From: DATAVB01 sp040414495
GTDB lineage: Bacteria; Actinomycetota; Actinomycetes; Mycobacteriales; QHCD01
Length of the DNA: 40,316 nt
Direction: 5' to 3'
Assembly (NCBI GenBank): GCA_040414495.1
Contig: JBEDUI010000153.1
Location: 1 to 40,316 of the forward strand
Shown: one piece after another, positions 39,644 through 40,316 of the stretch
Layout of the letters: every line of letters starts with the position of its first letter
How positions within the stretch are numbered: position 1 is the first letter of the stretch
Notes under the pieces: generated by a model
Database searches by the model: none
Seen by the model: the letters and a program-made list of their open reading frames with translations, nothing else
What the model was told of the DNA's origin: nothing
Program-made: the position numbers and the translations under genes

Positions 39644-40316
39644 TTATTGCTCCACGTAGTCGCGTAGCACCTGAGCCCGGGACGGGTGACGCAGCTTCGT
39701 CATCGTCTCGCGCTCGATCTGGCGGATCCGCTCCCGGCTCAGACCGAACGTCCGTCCGATCTCGTCGAGGGTGCGCGGCCGTCCGTCGTCAAGCCCGTAC
39801 CGTAACCGGACTACCTGCTGCTCGCGGGTCTCCAACGTGGTGAGCACGTCGTTGAGCTGGTCACGCATCAGCCCGAAGGCCACCGCGTCCTCGGCGATCG
39901 GAGCGTCGGTGTCCTCGATGAAGTCACCGAGCTGGCTCTCGCCGTCGTCGCCAACGGTCTGGTCGATGCTGACCAGGTCGCGGGCGTGGCCGGTGAGCTC
40001 AGCGATCCGGCTGGGCTCCATGTCCAGTTCCTTGCCCAGCTCCTCGTCGGTCGCGTCACGACCGAGCTGCTGGTGCAGCAGCCGCCTGGTGCGCTGGAGC
40101 TTGTTGACCTGCTCCACCAGGTGGACCGGAAGCCGGATCGTACGACCCTGATCTGCCATCGCGCGGGTGATCGCCTGCCGGATCCACCACGTCGCATAGG
40201 TCGAGAACTTGTAGCCGCGGCGGTATTCGAATTTATCGACCGCTTTCATCAACCCGATATTGCCTTCCTGGATCAGGTCGAGGAATTGCAGGCCGCGGTT
40301 GGTGTATTTCTTAGCG
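39644..40316 (-). CDS. Primary-type sigma-70 factor (SigB/HrdB-like), partial 5' end outside window
   Basis: This is an RNA polymerase sigma factor of group 1 or 2. The visible part runs from within region 2 to the C-terminus. Before the first internal Met the frame stays open to the window edge, encoding KKYTNRGLQFLDLIQEGNIGL. Region 2.3-2.4 follows (FSTYATWWIRQAITRAMADQ), then region 3 (RLPVHLVEQVNKLQRTRR) and region 4 with its helix-turn-helix (DEIGRTFGLSRERIRQIE) ending in RHPSRAQVLRDYVEQ. RLPVHLVEQVNKL and the nearby ideR favour SigB, but region 4 also resembles HrdB, so I give no symbol. It is convergent with the GNAT fusion gene. Confidence 0.93.
   Translation of the reverse strand, partial: AKKYTNRGLQFLDLIQEGNIGLMKAVDKFEYRRGYKFSTYATWWIRQAITRAMADQGRTIRLPVHLVEQVNKLQRTRRLLHQQLGRDATDEELGKELDMEPSRIAELTGHARDLVSIDQTVGDDGESQLGDFIEDTDAPIAEDAVAFGLMRDQLNDVLTTLETREQQVVRLRYGLDDGRPRTLDEIGRTFGLSRERIRQIERETMTKLRHPSRAQVLRDYVEQ

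Overview
The window is a piece of a high-GC actinobacterial chromosome. The evidence is strong third-position G/C bias, frequent GTG starts with GGAGG-type ribosome binding sites, and a conserved actinobacterial gene order running recA-recX, gluABCD-type glutamate uptake genes, miaB, a LigB-like gene, miaA, dapF, hflX, lexA, a LysM gene, nrdR, nrdJ, ideR and a SigB/HrdB-type sigma factor. I cannot name the genus. An RNase Y gene next to recX, the absence of any nrdAB genes in view, and the overall order suggest a Frankia/Cryptosporangium/Nakamurella-like lineage rather than Mycobacterium or Streptomyces, but this is an inference.

Layout. 1-3962: DNA repair (recA, recX) and RNA decay (rny), separated by a structured leader. 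4081-7726: an apparent catabolic insert encoding four of the steps of the oxidative, non-phosphorylated L-fucose pathway (dehydrogenase, lactonase, ketodeoxy-acid dehydrogenase, diketo-acid hydrolase). 7733-10893: glutamate-type ABC importer on the minus strand. 11040-16401: tRNA modification (miaB, miaA), a DUF349 protein, a LigB-like protein and lysine/peptidoglycan synthesis (dapF). 16311-18365: an MFS exporter and a divergent ArsR-type regulator sharing a perfect inverted-repeat operator. 18406-21107: hflX, a TatA protein and a PAP2 phosphatase. 21108-23611: a repeat-rich spacer, then lexA and a LysM membrane protein transcribed divergently from a region with two SOS boxes. 23612-27955: a long non-genic leader with DnaA-box-like motifs, then the nrdR-nrdJ ribonucleotide reductase unit. 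28085-35388: a mixed set (a Gfo/Idh/MocA oxidoreductase, small hypotheticals, DUF4192, an S9 peptidase, ideR, a lipoprotein with a Leu-Pro-Ser-Gly repeat stalk). 35553-39600: acuC overlapping a GNAT/acyl-CoA-synthetase fusion, a likely lysine acetylation writer-eraser pair. 39644-40316: the 3' part of a sigma-70 gene cut by the window edge.

How it fits together. Much of the window is genome maintenance. LexA represses itself and the LysM cell-division-checkpoint-like protein, RecA and RecX are its upstream partners, and NrdR/NrdJ supply dNTPs. The most interesting signals outside ordinary gene calls are: a strongly over-represented palindrome RTCCACWGTGGAY lying mostly in coding DNA; helically spaced TCCACA (DnaA-core) motifs before nrdR; a LexA with a roughly 120-residue basic/acidic N-terminal extension; a degenerate acyl-CoA synthetase domain fused to GNAT and overlapping its presumed deacetylase; and a perfect 14-bp terminator hairpin that lies inside the 3' end of that reading frame.
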